A stretch of 64,000 nucleotides of DNA from Heterocephalus glaber (Eukaryota > Chordata > Mammalia > Rodentia > Bathyergidae): NCBI RefSeq assembly GCF_000247695.1, contig NW_004624865.1:2138384-2202383 (forward strand). Direction: 5' to 3'. A program made the translations under genes and the position numbers. The notes under the pieces were generated by a model, which worked only from the letters and a program-made list of their open reading frames with translations, made no database searches and had not been told where the DNA came from. Of the stretch, positions 35,331 through 46,391 are shown piece after piece. The stretch's first letter is position 1. Each line of letters opens with the position of its first letter.

Positions 35331-37009
35331 CTAGTTCTAATGCTGAACCTCTAGTAGGTTTTTCTGCCCTTTCAAGATTAGTTAGTATTATTCAGTTATT
35401 CAGTGTTTATTGGGAAAAGGCACTGTACTAATTATTTTTTACAAACATCTATTATAGCTTTAAAACCAAACTTTGAAATATCATCATGCCCATTATATAC
35501 CCATGAGGGTGGAATTTACATGGATTTGCTGGGTTGAACATTTGGTTACCGACAAGAAAAGACTTACAACCATTACTTCCTACTCCAAAGTCCATGTTCC
35601 TGAGTTCTATTCTAAACAGAACTATATCTTACTGACTCCTCTTCATGTGAATCATGATGATAGCATTAGCCAGAGTCTAACTAGTTCTCTAGTTATATGT
35701 AACAATTGACCAGGATATTAACATTAGTTCATCCCCTCTGAAGGTAAAAACCAAAAGAACATTTTTAGAAGCAAAAATTAATCTCTTTCAAGCTTTTGGA
35801 ATTAGAGACGCAATATATGGTATGGGCCAAGTTACAGTGTTGTTTTGGTTCAATACATGGATGGCTGGGAAAACTCATCTCCACAGTTACATTGAGAACA
35901 TAAAAGACATATTTGCTTGCTAAGGACACAAACAGTTCTGAAAAAATACTGATTTCTTGCTTTCAAAGTGCCCTGAAGGGTAGCATAGTTAAAAAAAGAA
36001 TTAACTAGCAAATTACCAAAATTTTGCTTCAAAACTATGGTTCAAGTGAGCATTTAATAAGGGCTATTTTCTTTTAAGAAGCAACTCATTGATTTTTTTC
36101 TAAATGAGATTATTCATTTGAAGCAGATAAAAACAAAACCAACAAATATAGAACTTATTTTACCCATAAATTGTTGTATACAATATGTAACAAAAGCCAT
36201 ATTGGAAATCAAAACAATATTAAAAAGTCAACCACATCTACTCTGATTTATTACAGAAAATATTTACATTTTAAACTTTCTCATAATTTCCAAATTTAAA
36301 GAGCAAAACAAGAATATTTAGTGCTTCTCTTTCTCAAATATTTCCACCATACAAGGAGAAAGCAAAAGTATATTGAACACCAAACTGGGATATGTACAGC
36401 CAGACTGTATGCCATGCAATTTTGTATAAAATCATGTCATTTTAAAGTATAAATTACCTAGCATTATCCCCACTAACAGAATAAGACTGAATCAGCATGA
36501 GATAGAATAGCTTCAAATAAATCTCCAAGTTAACTTGTGATGAAGCCAAGATTTAACGTTAAACTTTAGGAACATTCTAAATATTTTTTGTCAGAGTTAC
36601 AACATTGCTAATTTCTGCTGGGCATAAAGAAACAAGGAACTTGGTATATGAGTTAGAGAGCAAAGGTTCATACTCAAATAAGCAGAGATCTTTTCCAAGT
36701 AGTTCAAGTTCCATTTGGGAAATAGTAAAATTTCTAAATTGACAGATCAGCCTTCTGTTAGAAAATTCCAATGCCGTATTGCAGTAAATGCCCATCTTCA
36801 AGTGTCTCTTAATGTTGCTCAGCATATTATCATTTCTTCTTATCAATTCTATTCTAAATAGACATTTTTCAATTGCTCCATGTAAAGTACCATGTATAAT
36901 GGCAGACTAAGTTAAATTCTCTGAGTTTATCCCAACTACTTATTCCATGAATGTAGGTTTGCATGTTCTCTCCATTCTGTTTCTGAACTGCAAACTATTT
37001 TAGTATTGG
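35331..37009. other. Unassigned AT-rich DNA
   Basis: No repeat, RNA gene or exon recognised. Open frames below 90 codons lack motifs. Confidence 0.5.
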
Positions 37010-37125
37010 AGTGATGTGTATTTTGAAGTATTGTTGTAGGAATTTAATGCATTTATAAAGAACACTGTTTAACACATTGCTAAGACAGGCATTAACTATT
37101 ATTATAATAATTGTAGCAAGTTATA
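37010..37125 (+). mobile_element. MIR fragment, sense
   Basis: 'tgtaggaatttaatgcattt', 'aaagaacactgtttaacaca' and 'ggcattaactattattataat' are in MIR 3' order. Confidence 0.5.
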
Positions 37126-37976
37126 ACAAAAATATAATTTAGACAAATAGACTCACTAATAACTTCTAATTATTTTCCAGAGTGTATAAGAAAATTCTAT
37201 TGACAATATTTATTGTTTATTAGTTATAAAGCTAAAAATATAAAACCTTACCCTAAATTCTTATAACAATATTCTATTTCATTATCAGACATGTTTGAAA
37301 AAGCAGTCTCATTATTTATACTTCTTTGGGTACTACAGAAATTCTTAAAGTTTCATCTGGAGCATAGAAATTACTCATTATTTACACATTGTTGCTAAAT
37401 TAGTTAATTGGCCATGGCTTGTAATTAAATCTGAGGTGGATATTAAATTATTCATGCTGTAAATAAATTAATGCTCAGAGATTTTTGCTTTCATTTTTGG
37501 AATATTTCATTTGGTACTCCTTTGCCCTGTAATATAGATATTTTTAATTCTAATGGGCCATAAGTTTTCACAGATGGACATTATGAACTCATAAAAGAAT
37601 GGCGTGACTAATTTGAGTTTCTCTTACTTTGCCTAGAAAAGCTTTCCAAGTAGTTATTTCTAAACTTTCTAATTGTGTTTGACAGTCAGGTGTAGCATGC
37701 ATATTTAAAGTGTGATTTCATTGTAATGGGCTTGCATTTCTCATATAGGTATCAAAATATAAACACCCAAACTAAATTGATGCTTCAAATTTTCTCTTGG
37801 TGAGATTGTAAGTATTTTGATGATGTTATAACCAAATTACCATGACTGGTTTTTGATGCACTGAGATTAGTGTTTAGAGTAAAATAAGCAGTAACAGTGG
37901 TTGCATAGTGTGTCTTTATGTGTGCATTGATTTATTTCATGACCTTATTGTTCATGCAGCCCCATGTGTACATGCT
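37126..37976. other. Unassigned AT-rich DNA
   Basis: Nothing identifiable; low GC throughout and no open frame of interest. Confidence 0.5.
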
Positions 37977-38366
37977 TTCTTAGTCATTTTTCTCTAGTTG
38001 CTGAGACAAAATACTTGACACCCCAGGTTAAAGAAGGAAAGATTTACTTAGCTCACTGTTTGTAGAAGTCTCAATCCATAATCAGCTGGCTCCAAGGTAG
38101 GCTGGCATGGTAGACAAGCATTGCAGAGGGGAAACAGTTCATGGCAGGCAGAAGGTAGTAAAGCAAGCGAGGGATGACCATGGCTCTTTCTATCCCTTAT
38201 ATCTTATCCAGGGTTATGGGCAGTACTCACACCCTTAATCTTAGTGCCCTTGATCCTAGCAATATAATCAATTGCATTGTCACACACTCTAGATCCAGCC
38301 ACCTCTGAAAAAGCCCATTAATGACTGCACAAGGCTCTGGGGGACATCTAGACACAAGCCATAGCA
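37977..38366 (-). mobile_element. MaLR-type solo LTR, antisense
   Basis: It starts 'tttcttagtcatttttctc' and continues with 'gagacaaaatacttgacacc', 'aagatttacttagctcactg' and 'ctcaatccataatcagctgg', ending at 'cacaagccatagca'. It is closest to the 16878 copy in its middle part. Confidence 0.75.
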
Positions 38367-38611
38367 CATATGCACCCAGACACATGCACACCACCCTCTC
38401 CTATCACAATTGGAAAGTTATGCAAAGGACTGTTGACAAGTTATGTAAAGAAATTGACATTAGAAATTCGTGTGTTCAATTCAATCAATATTAGCTGACC
38501 TCTTCTATCACAGCCCTGACAGGTCTTGGTTTTCAAAGTAGTAAAACCACAACTCCTGTTTTTCACAGTCCTACCAATAGTTTACAAAGAAAACCTTCAA
38601 AAGGAAGTTAT

Positions 38612-38752
38612 GTATCTGGTGTGGAAATGCACACCTACAGTCTCAGGTATTTGGGAGGTAGAGGCAGGAAGATCACAAGTTCTAGCCCTTTCTGGGCAAC
38701 TTAACTATTTAGCAGGCAACTTAGCTACTTAATGAGACCCTATCTCAAAATA
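38612..38752 (+). mobile_element. B1-dID SINE, left half (split by an L1)
   Basis: B1 landmarks 'tctggtgtggaaatgcacacc', 'tgggaggtagaggcagg', 'gcaacttagctacttaatgag' and 'accctatctcaaaataa' stop at the A-rich linker. The missing ID-like half reappears at 45622-45669 on the far side of the L1. Confidence 0.85.
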
Positions 38753-40098
38753 ATTTTCCCTGTTTATTTTATTGGTACATTTTAGGTATACATAATGATG
38801 ACTTCCAATTCAGGGAATTTGTACTTGTATATGATATAGCCTGCTTCTTTTTTCCCATTCTCTTCCTCTCCCTTCAACTTCTCTTCCTCTCTTTATTTAC
38901 AAAATTTTTGTTTCCATTTTTCCATTCTTTTTTTTTAATTCCTTCTTTCCTTTCCCCCTCACCTCTCGCTTGGTCCTTCTCTCATTTGGAAATTTTCTTC
39001 CCATTTCCCAAAATCTATTGTACATTTTGGTCCTTATTTACACTTTTGGTTTTTCACACCACAGAAAGTATGCAATATTTGAACATGTGTGTCTGATTTA
39101 TTTCACTTAAGAGTATGGCCTCAAGGTTCAGACATTTAGTTAGAAATGTCTCAAGCTTATCTTTTCCTATGGCAGAGTAGTACCCCATTGTATAACAAAA
39201 CCACATCTTTATCCATTCATCAATTGATGGGCATTTGGGTAATTTACAAGATTTAGCTATAGATTTACACATGGGTGTGCATATATCACTGTGGTGTGAT
39301 GCTTTTAATTCTTTCATGAAGATACCAAAAAGGGGAATAGCTGGGTCAAATAGGATCTCTAGTTTTAGTTTTTTTGAGGACTCTCCAACTGATTTCCACA
39401 GTGGTTGCACCAGTCTACACTCCCACCAACAGAGAGAAGTGTTCTTTTTCCCCCACATTCCCTCAATCATTTGTTATTGGATGTTTTCTTAATAATAGCC
39501 ATTCCTTCTGGAGTGAGCATTGATATAATTTACATTTCTCAAATGACCAGTGATGTTGAAAATTTTTACATTTATTTATTTGCTGTTTCTACTTCTTCAT
39601 CTGAAAAGTGTCTGTTTATTTAACATGACTATTTTTGGATTGGATCTTTAAATTTGGGTGGTTGGATATTTTTAAGTTCTTTATATATTCTAGATATTAG
39701 TCATTTGTCTGAGGAACAGCTGGCAAAAATTTTGTGGCTTGTCTCTTCATTCTGTTGATGGTTTCTTTTGCTGTGCAAAAGTTTTTTAATAAGATGAGAT
39801 CCCAGTTGTTGATTCTTTGTGATAATTGCTGTGCAATTGGGGTTTTGTTGATAAAATCTTTGCCTACACCAAAGTCTTCAAGAGTTTTAATCATTTTATC
39901 TTCCAGAAGCTTTAGTGTTTCTATTTTAATATTTAGATCTTTGATCCATTTTGATTTTAGTTTAGTGCATGGTGAAAGATATGGGTCTAGTTTTAATCAT
40001 CAGCATGTGGAAAGCCAGTTTTTCTAACACCATTTACTAAAGTGGATATCTTTTTTCCAGTGAGATGTTTGGTTCCTTTGTCAAAGATAAGGTGGTTA

Positions 40099-40185
40099 GG
40101 CTGGGGATTTAGCTCTGTGGCACTGCATCTGCCTTGCAAGCACAAGGTCATGAGTTTGATCCCTGGTACCAAAAAAAAAAAAAAA
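40099..40185 (+). mobile_element. ID SINE inserted in L1 ORF2
   Basis: It runs from 'ggctggggatttagctctg' through 'gcaagcacaaggtcatgag' and 'tttgatccctggtacc' to an uninterrupted A run beginning at 40171. The flanks aaagataaggtggtta (40083-40098) and aaagataaactgtccg (40183-40198) occupy the same L1 position and look like a decayed 16-bp target duplication identical over its first 8 bases. The insertion is therefore younger than the L1. Confidence 0.93.
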
Positions 40186-41070
40186 GATAAACTGTCCGAG
40201 TATGTCTGGAGTTGTTTCTGTATCTTCTAATCTGTTTCATTGATCCTTGTGTCTTTTCTTTCTCGGTACTATGCTGTTTTCATAACAGTAGCTTTGTATT
40301 ATAATTTCAAGTTGGGGATTGTGATGCCTCTGGCCTTGCCTTTGTTGCTCAGAATTACATTTAATATTCTAGGCCTCTTTTGGTTCCAAATGAATTTTAG
40401 TATTGTTTTCCTAATTCTGGGATATGTGCTTTTAGTATTTTCATTCAGATTGTGTTAAATCTGTATAATAATTTTGAAAGTATGGCCATTTTACTATACG
40501 GGTTATTCCTACCCAAGAACAAGGGATATCTTTCGATTTTCTGATATCCTCTTTCATCTTCTTTTTCAGAGTACTGTAATTTTCAATGTAAAAGTGTTTT
40601 ACTTCCTTCATGAGATTGATTCCTAAGTACTTCGTATTTTGGATGCTATTGTTAAAGGTGTTGCTTCCCTAATTTCTTTCTCAGTGAGTTTATTATTTGT
40701 GTATAGGAATGCTATTGATCTTTAAGTGTTGACTTTTTATCCTGATACACTACTAAATTTGTTTATTAAATCTAGAAGTCTTTTGGTGGAAATTTTGGGG
40801 TCTGCTATGTAGAGTATCATATCATCTGCAATGATATTTTAACTTCTTCCTTGCCTATCTTTATTCCTTTTATTTTTTTCTCTTGTCTAATTGCTCTGGC
40901 TAATGTTTCCAGAACTGTATTGAATAGGAGAGGTGATAGTCCACATGCTTGTCTAGTTCCTGATTTTAGAGTGAAAGCTTTCATTTTTTGTCTATTTAGT
41001 ATGATGTTGGCAGTTGGTTTGTCATAGATGGCTTTTATCAGTCTGAGGTATAGACTGACCATCTATTCCA

Positions 41071-41202
41071 ATTTTCTGTAGGGTTTTTTGTCTTGAATGC
41101 ATATTGGACATTGTCACTCTTTTTCTGCTTATATTGATTTTTTGTAGGGTTTTTCTTCTTGAATGCATGTTGGATATTGCCACTCTTTTTCTGAATATAT
41201 TG
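41071..41202 (-). repeat. 66-bp in-frame tandem duplication within L1 ORF2
   Basis: Units 41071-41136 and 41137-41202 are each 66 bp and differ at about 8 positions. On the minus strand they encode two successive 22-residue blocks, QKKSGNIQHAFKKKNPTKN and QKKSDNVQYAFKTKNPTEN (core residues). The open frame runs through both. Confidence 0.9.
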
Positions 41203-42083
41203 AGATGATAATGTGGTTTTTGTCAATGGCTTTGGTAATATAGTGCATTACATCTATTACATTTGCATAAATTTGCATGTATTGAACCACCCTTGCATCC
41301 CTGGGATGAACCCTACTTGGTAAAGGTATATAACCTTCTTAATGATTTGCTGAATTGTGTTTGCCAGTATCTTACTAAGGATTTTTGTGTTTCCGTTCAT
41401 TAGGAAGATTGGCCTGTACATCTCTTTTTTGGCTGGATCCTTCTCTAGTTTTAGTATCAGGGTAACACTTGCTTCTATTTGGGAGTATTACTTCACTTTC
41501 ATTTTTCATTAAAGAGTTTAAGAAGTAGTGGCATTAGGTCTTCTCTAAATTTCTTGTAGAATTTAGCAGTGAATCTATCAGCGCCTGGGCCTTTATTTGT
41601 TGGTAGGTTTCTAATTACATGTTCAGTTTTATTGACTGATACTGGTTTGTTTAAAATTTTTATATCTTCATTAAGCTTGGGAAATTCATATGTATCTAGG
41701 AATATGTCCATTTCTTTTGCATTTTCCATCTTATTTTAATACAAGTTTTGAAGTAGATATTAATGATCTTCTGGATTTCTGCTGGATCGGTTGTAATTTC
41801 ACTCTTTTTTTCCCTAATTACATGGATTTGAATCTTTTCTTTTTTTAATAAGATTGGCTAAAGGTTGTCAATTTTATTTAACTTTCAAAGAATCAGTGAA
41901 TCTAATAGTTTATTGATTCTTTGTATTATTAGTGCTTATTGCATTAATTTCTGCTTTGATCTTTATAATTTCTTCCTTATGTGAGGTTTTGGCTTGACTT
42001 GCTTTCTTTTTCTGAAAGCTTGGGTTTCAACAATAGGTCATTTACTTGAGCTCATTCTGTTTTTCTGTTATGGGAATTCACCA

Positions 42084-42131
42084 CTATAAATTTACCTCAT
42101 AGGACTGCCATAAATTTCCCTCACAGGACTT
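42084..42131 (-). repeat. 24-bp tandem duplication within L1 ORF2
   Basis: Two adjacent 24-bp units, 42084-42107 and 42108-42131, match at about 20 of 24 positions (core ataaattt-cct). The length is a multiple of three. Other L1s typically have a single copy of this segment. Confidence 0.75.
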
Positions 42132-43029
42132 TCATTTCATCCCATAAATTCTGATAGTTAAACTGGCATTGTCCTTTAATTGTGGAAACGGTCTAATTTC
42201 TTCTTTATTTTATTCTGTGACCCATTAGTTGTTCAGGAGTGTTATGTAATTTCTATGTGTTTATGAATTTCTTGTGCTTTCTTTTGTGATTGATTCCCAG
42301 TTTCAGTGCACTATGGTCTGATAATATGCATGGAATAATTTAAATTTTTTGTATTTATTTAAGCATGTTCGATGAGCTAATATGTGATCTATTTTGGACA
42401 ATGTCCCATGTGCAGCTCAGAAGAATGTGTATTCTGATGTTGTGGAGTGGAACATTCTGTAGACATCTACTAAGTCCATTTGTTCCAAACTTTGGTTCAA
42501 TTTTGATATTTCATTCTTGATATTTCATCGAATTGATCTATTTGTGACAGTGGAGTATTGAGGTCCCCAATTGCAGTTGTATTAGTGCTTATTTTATTTT
42601 TCATGTCTATTAATATTTGTTTTATATAATTGGGTGCACAAGTATTTGGTGAATATATATTTATGATTGTTATCTCTTCCTTTTGAATCATTCTCTTTAC
42701 AAGGATATAGTGACCTTCACTGTTTCTCTTAATCAGTCTTGGCTTGAAGTCCACATTGTCTGAAAATAGAATAGCTTCTTCTGTTTTTTTCTGGGTTCCT
42801 GTTACATAAAGAATTGGTTTTGATCCTTTGACTTTTAGTCTATGAATTTAATTCTGAATTCAATGTGTTTCTTGTATGCAGCATATTGTTGGATCTTACT
42901 TCTTAATCCATTCTTCCAGTGTTTCTTTTGATTGGTGAATTGAGACCATTAATATTGATGGTTATAACTGATACATATTGACTTTTCTTTGTCATGTTAT
43001 TTTCCTGTTGCCTGTTCCATTTCCCCCTT

Positions 43030-44105
43030 CTGTTTAAATGTTAGCCTTGCCTGGCAGATTCAGTCTGTCAGCACTCATGGGGTTGTAATACTTATCATTT
43101 TCTAGAATGTCCTTCAGAACATTTTGGAGTGCTGGTTTGGAGGTCATAAATTTCTTCAGGTATTGTCATGGAAGTATTTTATTTCTTCATCAATTTTGAA
43201 AAATAGTTTTATAGAGTGCATCAATCTTGGTTGGAAGCTGTTTTCCTTTAGAGCTTGAAATACTTCACTCCAAGTTCTCTTTGACTTTGAGGGTCTGCTG
43301 TGATTCTGATGGCCTTTCCTTTATAAGTGATTTGTTTGTTTTCTCTAATAGCTTTTAATATTCTGTTCTTGTGTTGAATTTCTGGAATCTTGACTATTAT
43401 ATGACTTGGTGTCATTTTCTTTGATCATGACTAATTGGAGTTATATATGCCTCACTTATCTGTAAAAAAAAACTTCTTTTTTTCTGCTTGGGAAGCTTTC
43501 TGCCATTACTTCTGTGAACAGGGTTTTTATGTCATTTGTATTATTGCCTGCTTTTCATTGACTTTGATCAATCTTATGTTATTCTTCTTTGCATCATCTG
43601 GCTGCTCTTTGATTGCTTTTTCATGGTTCCTTGCTATTTTTAAGAAATGTTTCTTTTCATGATTACTAACCACAGACCTATCTTTTATATCTGATATTCT
43701 GTCCTCATTTCAGCTCATTCTGCTGCATGTACTTTCAATGAAGTTTTTAATCTCCTAGATATCTATTTGAATCTGTTGCATGAATACCATTGCTCTCCTA
43801 TGTTGAGCATTCATGGTTTCCGTCATTTTCCTAAGCTCCTCTATCATTGTTTTTTTCTGTATCTTCTCTAGATTCACTAAGCATATCTTCACTATGGTTA
43901 CCATTTCTATAGTTATCTGATAAATTATTTCTGAGTTTGTTTATTTCTATAACTTCGTTCATCTGCTTTGTTACTTCTGCTGTTACTTCTGAGAATGCAG
44001 GTGGGTGGTTTTCACCTTGTTCCACTTCATTCCTTCTAGGTTTGCTTTTGGTGAGCTGAAAGTCTGGGGTTGCATCTTGCTTAAGTGTCTTCTCATTTTC
44101 TATTT
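43030..44105 (-). pseudogene. L1 ORF1 (RNA-binding protein) pseudogene
   Basis: ORF1 protein coats L1 RNA as a coiled-coil trimer. On the minus strand the N-terminal part (43831-44025) is rich in Glu, Asn and Lys, as expected of the coiled-coil half. The C-terminal domain is visible at 43150-43400, interrupted by stops: 'RTWSEVFQALKENSFQPRL', then 'KLFFKIDEEIKYFHD', corresponding to the 'FQPR...EGEIKYF' signature of mammalian L1 ORF1. Length, about 1.07 kb, is normal for the family. It lies upstream of ORF2 with a gap of about 40 bp, the usual bicistronic layout. Confidence 0.85.
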
Positions 44106-45621
44106 TTTAAGGTAATGTAAATCCTAAGTTGATGGTTTTAAATTTCTTATAGTGAATAGCTTTATTATTAGTATTTAGAATCCTTAGGAAATGACTACTT
44201 CTTAGAGATGTCTTTTAAGTGTTGCTGGCTTTTGAGTTTTAAGTCTTTTGCAGGATCCCACCTCTTCAATTTATTGGAGTTGAGCAACTGCTGCCTACTT
44301 GGCCCAGCCCCTAGTTCTTTGGCCCTTGCCTATAGAATTCTTTATGACCCTTAGATAGTCTTAGTCCTGGCATACCAGGAAGAACAACTGATTAGAACAG
44401 TTATGTCTCTTTGGCTAAGGTTTTACAGTGAGCTATAACAACAGCCTAGAAAAATGACAAACTTTCGTAGTTATTAATTTACCACCTTTAACTGAATGAA
44501 CTAGATTCATGGTTATATAACAAATTCTAAACAAACAAGAAAATTGTAAATATGCTTTCAGTATGGTGATTTTACCCTCAGGGGAGAAAATTTAAAAGGG
44601 GTTAGGGGAAAAAATAGAGAAATATAAGAGGAGGAAGAAATTAGAAGCAAAGCTGTGCTGGAGGAAGTTTAGGCAAACTTTAGGAAACTGATGAAGAATA
44701 CATGAGGGAGAGAAGGAAGAAATAATAACAAGAACTGAACAGGACAACAACAACAACAAAACTGGAAACCATTTTCACACTCATATAAAAACAAGACTAA
44801 ACAATCAAGAAAATACAGAACATAAAAACCAAGAAAAGGAAAGAAAAAGTCCACTTCAAGGTGGATCTCTGCTGTCACTGGTAGACAAAGTGCTCAGACA
44901 GAGCCCAGATCCATTTTGTTTAATTCCAGCAAGCTGGCTGTAGATTTATGGCAAAGTAGCAGATAAATCCCAGTAAGCCTGTACCTTTAGTTCCACTGAA
45001 ATAAAGCTAGTTTCTGGCTGTGAGTCTGGAACCCAATTTGTTCAGCCGGCAACATTCTGTGTGTCTTCTGCCTGTTTGAACTCAGTTCTTTAACCTCCTG
45101 CTGACTTGAACTTGGTTCTGCTTCATCCTGACACTGGGAGCTGCTGTATGGAGCCAGTCTGAGTTGCAGTCATGAGCTGCTCTGAGTTTTGAGCTTGTTT
45201 GGGTCCTCTCCAAGATAGCTACTAGCCAATCTCTCTTTCCTGGGGGACATCTGAACATGAATAACTCACCAGGCATTGCAGTCTTCTACATCCACTGCTC
45301 TGTTTCACTGGTGCATTTCTCTGTAGAGGCTTGTAGAGTCAACAGTAGTTACTGTGGCTCTGCAGGTATGAGCTGCCCCTTTCACACTGTGAGTCAGGGA
45401 GAAAGTGCCACTTGGCACTTCTTTCTTATGCATGGAGATATCTCCCTTTGCTTTCTCCATAGTCTTCAATTCTTACTTCAGATCCTTACTGGGTCCTGGG
45501 GGACCCACTTTTCTCCTTCTTCTGTTCCTCACATTTCTATATTCTAGTGTCTGGACACCAAATCTGAGAGAGACTGTTTCTTTGCTGCTCACTACTTTGC
45601 CATCTTGACTGGAACTCTTCA
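44106..45621 (-). promoter_or_regulatory. L1 5' UTR region (decayed internal promoter)
   Basis: About 1.5 kb lies between ORF1 and the L1 start near 45620. The first bases on the minus strand read 'ccagtcaagatggcaaagtag', resembling the YY1-type 'caagatggc' box found at the start of many L1 promoters. Composition is less AT-rich toward the 5' end (44880-45620). Activity today is unlikely. Confidence 0.6.
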
Positions 45622-45669
45622 TAAGTTAGGATGTGTTTAGTGCAAAGGCATTGGGTTCATTTCCAGGCA
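45622..45669 (+). mobile_element. B1-dID SINE, right half (split by an L1)
   Basis: 'gttaggatgtgtttagtgcaa', 'aggcattgggttcatttcc' and 'aggca' are the ID-like second half of a B1-dID SINE. The first half stops at 38752. The short tetranucleotide repeat that follows probably grew from its A-rich tail. Confidence 0.8.
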
Positions 45670-45676
45670 TAGATAG

Positions 45677-45707
<31 letters not shown>
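45670..45707. repeat. (TAGA)n microsatellite
   Basis: About nine tetranucleotide units with one variant (taaa). Confidence 0.95.
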
Positions 45708-45770
45708 AAACATGTAGGGCAGATAGTTCAGTGCAAAGGCCTGATGTTCAATCCCTAGTATCTTATGGGG
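45708..45770 (+). mobile_element. ID-like SINE remnant
   Basis: 'gggcagatagttcagtgcaa', 'aggcctgatgttcaatccc' and 'tagtatc' repeat the ID-half pattern directly after the microsatellite, either a second SINE tail or a duplicate of the preceding half. Confidence 0.6.
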
Positions 45771-46029
45771 AAAATATAGTAAAATATGTAAGAAGATAAA
45801 GACAGGCTGTCATGGTGAGTAGTGCCCACTGGAGGCAAACTCAGGACTTTACTCAGATGCAACAGAACCACTTCTGGAATAATCAAGGGAAGTTCCTAGT
45901 AGTATTCCCTCTCTTTGAAGGAGGTTAAGGATGCCAGCAAGTAATTTCCATGATCATGAATTTCACTGAGTGTTGCTGCCTTGTTGAGTGGCCTATAGAT
46001 TTCACTGATAATCTTGGAGATTCAAGAGC
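45771..46029. other. Unassigned spacer
   Basis: No repeat or gene recognised. Confidence 0.5.
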
Positions 46030-46391
46030 AGAGGTCCCCAACCCTTGACACATAGACCAGTGACAGCTTATGGCCTGTTAGGGACCCGGCTACACAGTCA
46101 TAGGTAAGAAGTAGGCAAGAGATCAAAACTTCATCTACATTTATGGCTGCTCCCCATGGCTTTTATCACTATCTAGCTCCACCTTTTGTCAGTTGGATAC
46201 TAGATTCACATAGGAGCTGAGACCCAGTGGTGAACTGCACATGGGAGTGATCTAAGTTGCTGCTCCTTGAAGCATCTGTAGCCATCTCTATTTCTAGTCC
46301 CACAACCTCATCCACACTGATCCATGGAAATATTGTCTCTCTTCCATGAATCTGGTCACCGGAGACAAAAATGTTGAGGACCAATGTTCTA
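46030..46391 (+). mobile_element. hAT (MER1-like Charlie) non-autonomous element
   Basis: It begins 'cagaggtccccaacccttg' and ends 'atgttgaggaccaatgttct', which pair as terminal inverted repeats. Inside, 'cttatggcctgttagggacc' and 'aagtaggcaagagatcaaa' follow MER1 order. Length, about 360 bp, fits a non-autonomous element. It is an ancient eutherian type, well diverged. Confidence 0.75.

Larger units (their letters stand above)
39054..42990 (-). pseudogene. L1 ORF2 (endonuclease/reverse transcriptase) pseudogene
   Basis: ORF2 nicks target DNA and reverse-transcribes L1 RNA. From the N-terminus: endonuclease, with the QETH motif at about 42863-42874 in one frame and GDLN of the catalytic core in the piece spanning 42497-42754; the start of the reverse transcriptase domain at 41499-41729 ('NLPTNKGPGADRFTAKFYKKF'); the palm region at 40817-41062 ('[15 protein letters not shown]'); and the C-terminal region at 39054-39894, with 'DPAIPLFGIFMKELKA' and 'YYSAI'. 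The catalytic FADD segment near 40821 is broken by a 4-base deletion. Two in-frame tandem duplications and an ID insertion further alter it. Confidence 0.9.
38753..45621 (-). mobile_element. Nearly full-length L1 retrotransposon, dead
   Basis: On the minus strand the element reads 5' region (about 45620 to 44106), ORF1 (44105 to 43030), ORF2 (42990 to 39054), 3' UTR (39053 to 38753). Its 5' start reads 'ccagtcaagatggcaaag', like many L1 5' ends, and its 3' end carries the local family's ttggtaccaataaaataa-type terminus. About 6.9 kb, including an 85-bp ID insertion at 40099. Both ORFs carry frameshifts and stops, so the copy cannot make functional proteins. It interrupts a B1-dID SINE whose two halves lie on each side. 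Confidence 0.88.

Noticed and set aside
35331..37009. Search for CRISPR-like, operon-like or phage-like organisation here and throughout the window
   Set aside because: No regularly spaced direct repeats, gene clusters or prokaryotic signals were found; the DNA is clearly mammalian.
39054..42754. Several minus-strand open frames with real protein similarity treated as possible genes
   Set aside because: They are pieces of one decayed L1 ORF2, in different frames and separated by stops.
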